Assembly: GCA_028289505.1 (NCBI GenBank)
Contig: JANQPK010000221.1
Span: forward strand, 1 to 7,043
DNA length: 7,043 bases
Direction: 5' to 3'
From: Cyclobacteriaceae bacterium
GTDB lineage: Bacteria; Bacteroidota; Bacteroidia; Cytophagales; Cyclobacteriaceae
A program made the translations under genes and the position numbers. Under the pieces are notes generated by a model, which worked only from the letters and a program-made list of their open reading frames with translations, made no database searches and was not told the origin of the DNA. This document shows positions 5,685 to 7,043 of the stretch, piece after piece (within the stretch, counting starts at the first letter, position 1; each line of letters starts with the position of its first letter).

Positions 5685-7043
5685 TAAAGTTAAATTGTTC
5701 TATTAACTCCACTGCTTTTAAAATCGTTTCAGCTTCTGATGGATTTAAACCTTCTAGTAATCCAACCAGCTCATCGACGCCAGCCATTTCTTCAGTCTTA
5801 ATTGTCTTGGTAGGGTACTTCAAAGCAACTGCAGATTCCTTTACACCTTGAAATTTCATTAACGCACTGTTAATCTCATCAGGCTCTACTCGGAATCCAC
5901 GCAGCTTGATCTGTTCATCGGCTCTGCCAATAAACTCAATTGACCCATCTTTAAGATACCGACCAAGGTCGCCAGTTTTATACATTTTTGCCCCTTGGTC
6001 TTCCTGAAAAGGACTGGGGATAAAGCGCAAATTGGTCAGCTCTGGTAAATTCAGATAACCAGAACTTATGCCTTCTCCACAAACATAGATTTCTCCAATA
6101 ACACCAGCAGGTACCAGATTCAAATTTACATCCAATAGATAGACCCGGGAATTGGATATGGGCTTCCCTATTGGAACTGCTTTCTCAATATCATTTTCTA
6201 CAAAGCGGTGGACGGTACTCCAAACAGTAGCTTCAGTGGGACCATATTCATTATACAGCTTTACTTTGGGTAAATGCTCAAAATGATACTTAATAGTTTT
6301 AGGCGTACCGGATTCCCCGGCCACGATAACGGTATTGAGAACGTTTAACTTTTTTATTATTCCATGCTGTAGTAGGGCATTATACAAAGAGTGTAGCATC
6401 AGCGTATGGGTGACCCGATGCTCTTCAATCAGAGTTGAGAGTTCGCCCATATCCTGTTCTATTCGATGCGGTGGTAGCATCAAACTGCCACCTGTTCCCA
6501 AAGTCCAAAATATCCCAGCAATAGAGCTGTCAAACCCATGTGAAGACATTAATAAGAATGAATCGGGAGGATCTTGGTAGTATGAAATTCTGGCCAATGT
6601 CGAGCTGAGCAGATTGTCATGAGAGATGGAAACCCCTTTGGGCTTCCCGGTGCTTCCGGAGGTATACATCACATAGGCACATGATGATGCTTGAGTTTTA
6701 ACCCGAGGTTGCTGCTTACTACGATGTAGCTGTTTGGGTTGAACATTGATAGGTATGGTGGCCTGATGAAATGCGGATACTTGGTCAAGCAGGTGTTCCT
6801 GGGTGAGTATAACAGTTACTGCTGCATCTTCTGTCATGTATTGGAGACGTGAGTCTGGGTATGCAGCATCCATGGGAACATAAGCCGCACCGCATTTGAG
6901 CGCTGCCAGTAAACCAATTATCATCTCTGGTGATTTCTCGGTGCATATACCCACTCTTTGACCATAGCCAACTTCATTTTGTGAAAGAATTGAGGCATAA
7001 TGATCCGACAGTAGCCCCAACTCGGCGTAGGTCATCGAAATGT
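5677..7043 (-). CDS. NRPS adenylation domain (motifs A1-A8), N-terminally cut by the window edge and lacking A9/A10
   Basis: The frame is open through the right edge. The ATG at 7035 falls inside the A1 motif (I-S-M-T-Y-A-E-L) and cannot be the true start; the gene continues upstream and may hold further domains. Counting from that Met: A2 L-K-C-G-A-A-Y-V-P-M-D (46-56), A3 Y-T-S-G-S-T-G-K-P-K-G (124-134), A4 F-D-S-S (168-171), A5 N-E-Y-G-P-T-E-A-T (262-270), A6 G-E-I-Y-V-C-G-E-G, A7 Y-K-T-G-D-L (352-357) and A8 R-A-D-E-Q-I-K-L-R-G-F-R (371-382) are all good. The pocket positions aligned by eye to GrsA read D-S-A-M-I-A-E-V-W; the leading Asp suggests an alpha-amino acid, but I cannot assign it. 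After A-V-A-L-K (401-405) the protein does not run on to A9. It adds about 47 residues with a helix-like L-V-G-L-L-E-G-L-N-P-S-E-A-E (423-436) and stops. The missing A9/A10 part begins the next gene. Confidence 0.95.
   Translation of the reverse strand, partial: ISMTYAELGLLSDHYASILSQNEVGYGQRVGICTEKSPEMIIGLLAALKCGAAYVPMDAAYPDSRLQYMTEDAAVTVILTQEHLLDQVSAFHQATIPINVQPKQLHRSKQQPRVKTQASSCAYVMYTSGSTGKPKGVSISHDNLLSSTLARISYYQDPPDSFLLMSSHGFDSSIAGIFWTLGTGGSLMLPPHRIEQDMGELSTLIEEHRVTHTLMLHSLYNALLQHGIIKKLNVLNTVIVAGESGTPKTIKYHFEHLPKVKLYNEYGPTEATVWSTVHRFVENDIEKAVPIGKPISNSRVYLLDVNLNLVPAGVIGEIYVCGEGISSGYLNLPELTNLRFIPSPFQEDQGAKMYKTGDLGRYLKDGSIEFIGRADEQIKLRGFRVEPDEINSALMKFQGVKESAVALKYPTKTIKTEEMAGVDELVGLLEGLNPSEAETILKAVELIEQFNFNE

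Noticed and set aside
7033..7035. ATG at 7035 as the start of the adenylation protein
   Set aside because: It falls within the A1 motif, and the frame stays open upstream to the window edge, so the true start is outside.

Overview
The window looks like one edge of a nonribosomal peptide synthetase (NRPS) gene cluster from a Bacteroidota-type bacterium, perhaps a Cytophagales relative. That assignment is an inference. It rests on moderate-to-low GC (low 40s per cent by eye), starts without a convincing Shine-Dalgarno sequence, and the general look of the gamma-glutamyltransferase-like and YbjT-like proteins. No marker gene in the window fixes the taxon. 

Layout: positions 1-1115 (+) hold the 3' part of a gamma-glutamyltransferase (Ntn-hydrolase) family gene whose start lies left of the window. 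It converges, across only 4 bp, on a leftward block that fills the rest of the window. Read in its own direction (right to left), the block contains: (i) an NRPS gene entering from beyond the right edge and ending with the large part of an adenylation (A) domain, motifs A1-A8, stop at 5677; (ii) a 217-residue protein carrying the missing end of that A domain (motifs A9 and A10, with the catalytic lysine) plus a carrier (T) domain; (iii) an 826-residue terminal protein, condensation (C) - carrier (T) - thioesterase (TE), with no A domain; (iv) a 471-residue atypical SDR with a C-terminal DUF2867-like domain. The genes overlap by 8 bp and 11 bp, and the last pair is 25 bp apart, so they are probably one transcript. 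Its promoter is not in the window. 

How they would work together: the first protein would activate an amino acid, but only with the A10 lysine supplied by the second protein, and load it on the second protein's T domain. The C domain of the third protein would pass the chain on to its own T domain, which has no A domain in cis, and the TE would release the product. The TE nucleophile position is Cys, not Ser, in an S-T-C-L-S context. The SDR may modify the product or may only be a neighbour. 

Most worth a second look: the A domain split into two genes at the A8/A9 boundary with helix-forming extensions on both sides of the break, the A-less terminal module, and the cysteine thioesterase with a very basic lid. 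No RNA genes, mobile elements, CRISPR arrays, attachment sites or convincing terminators were seen. No gene-free stretch longer than 25 bp exists.
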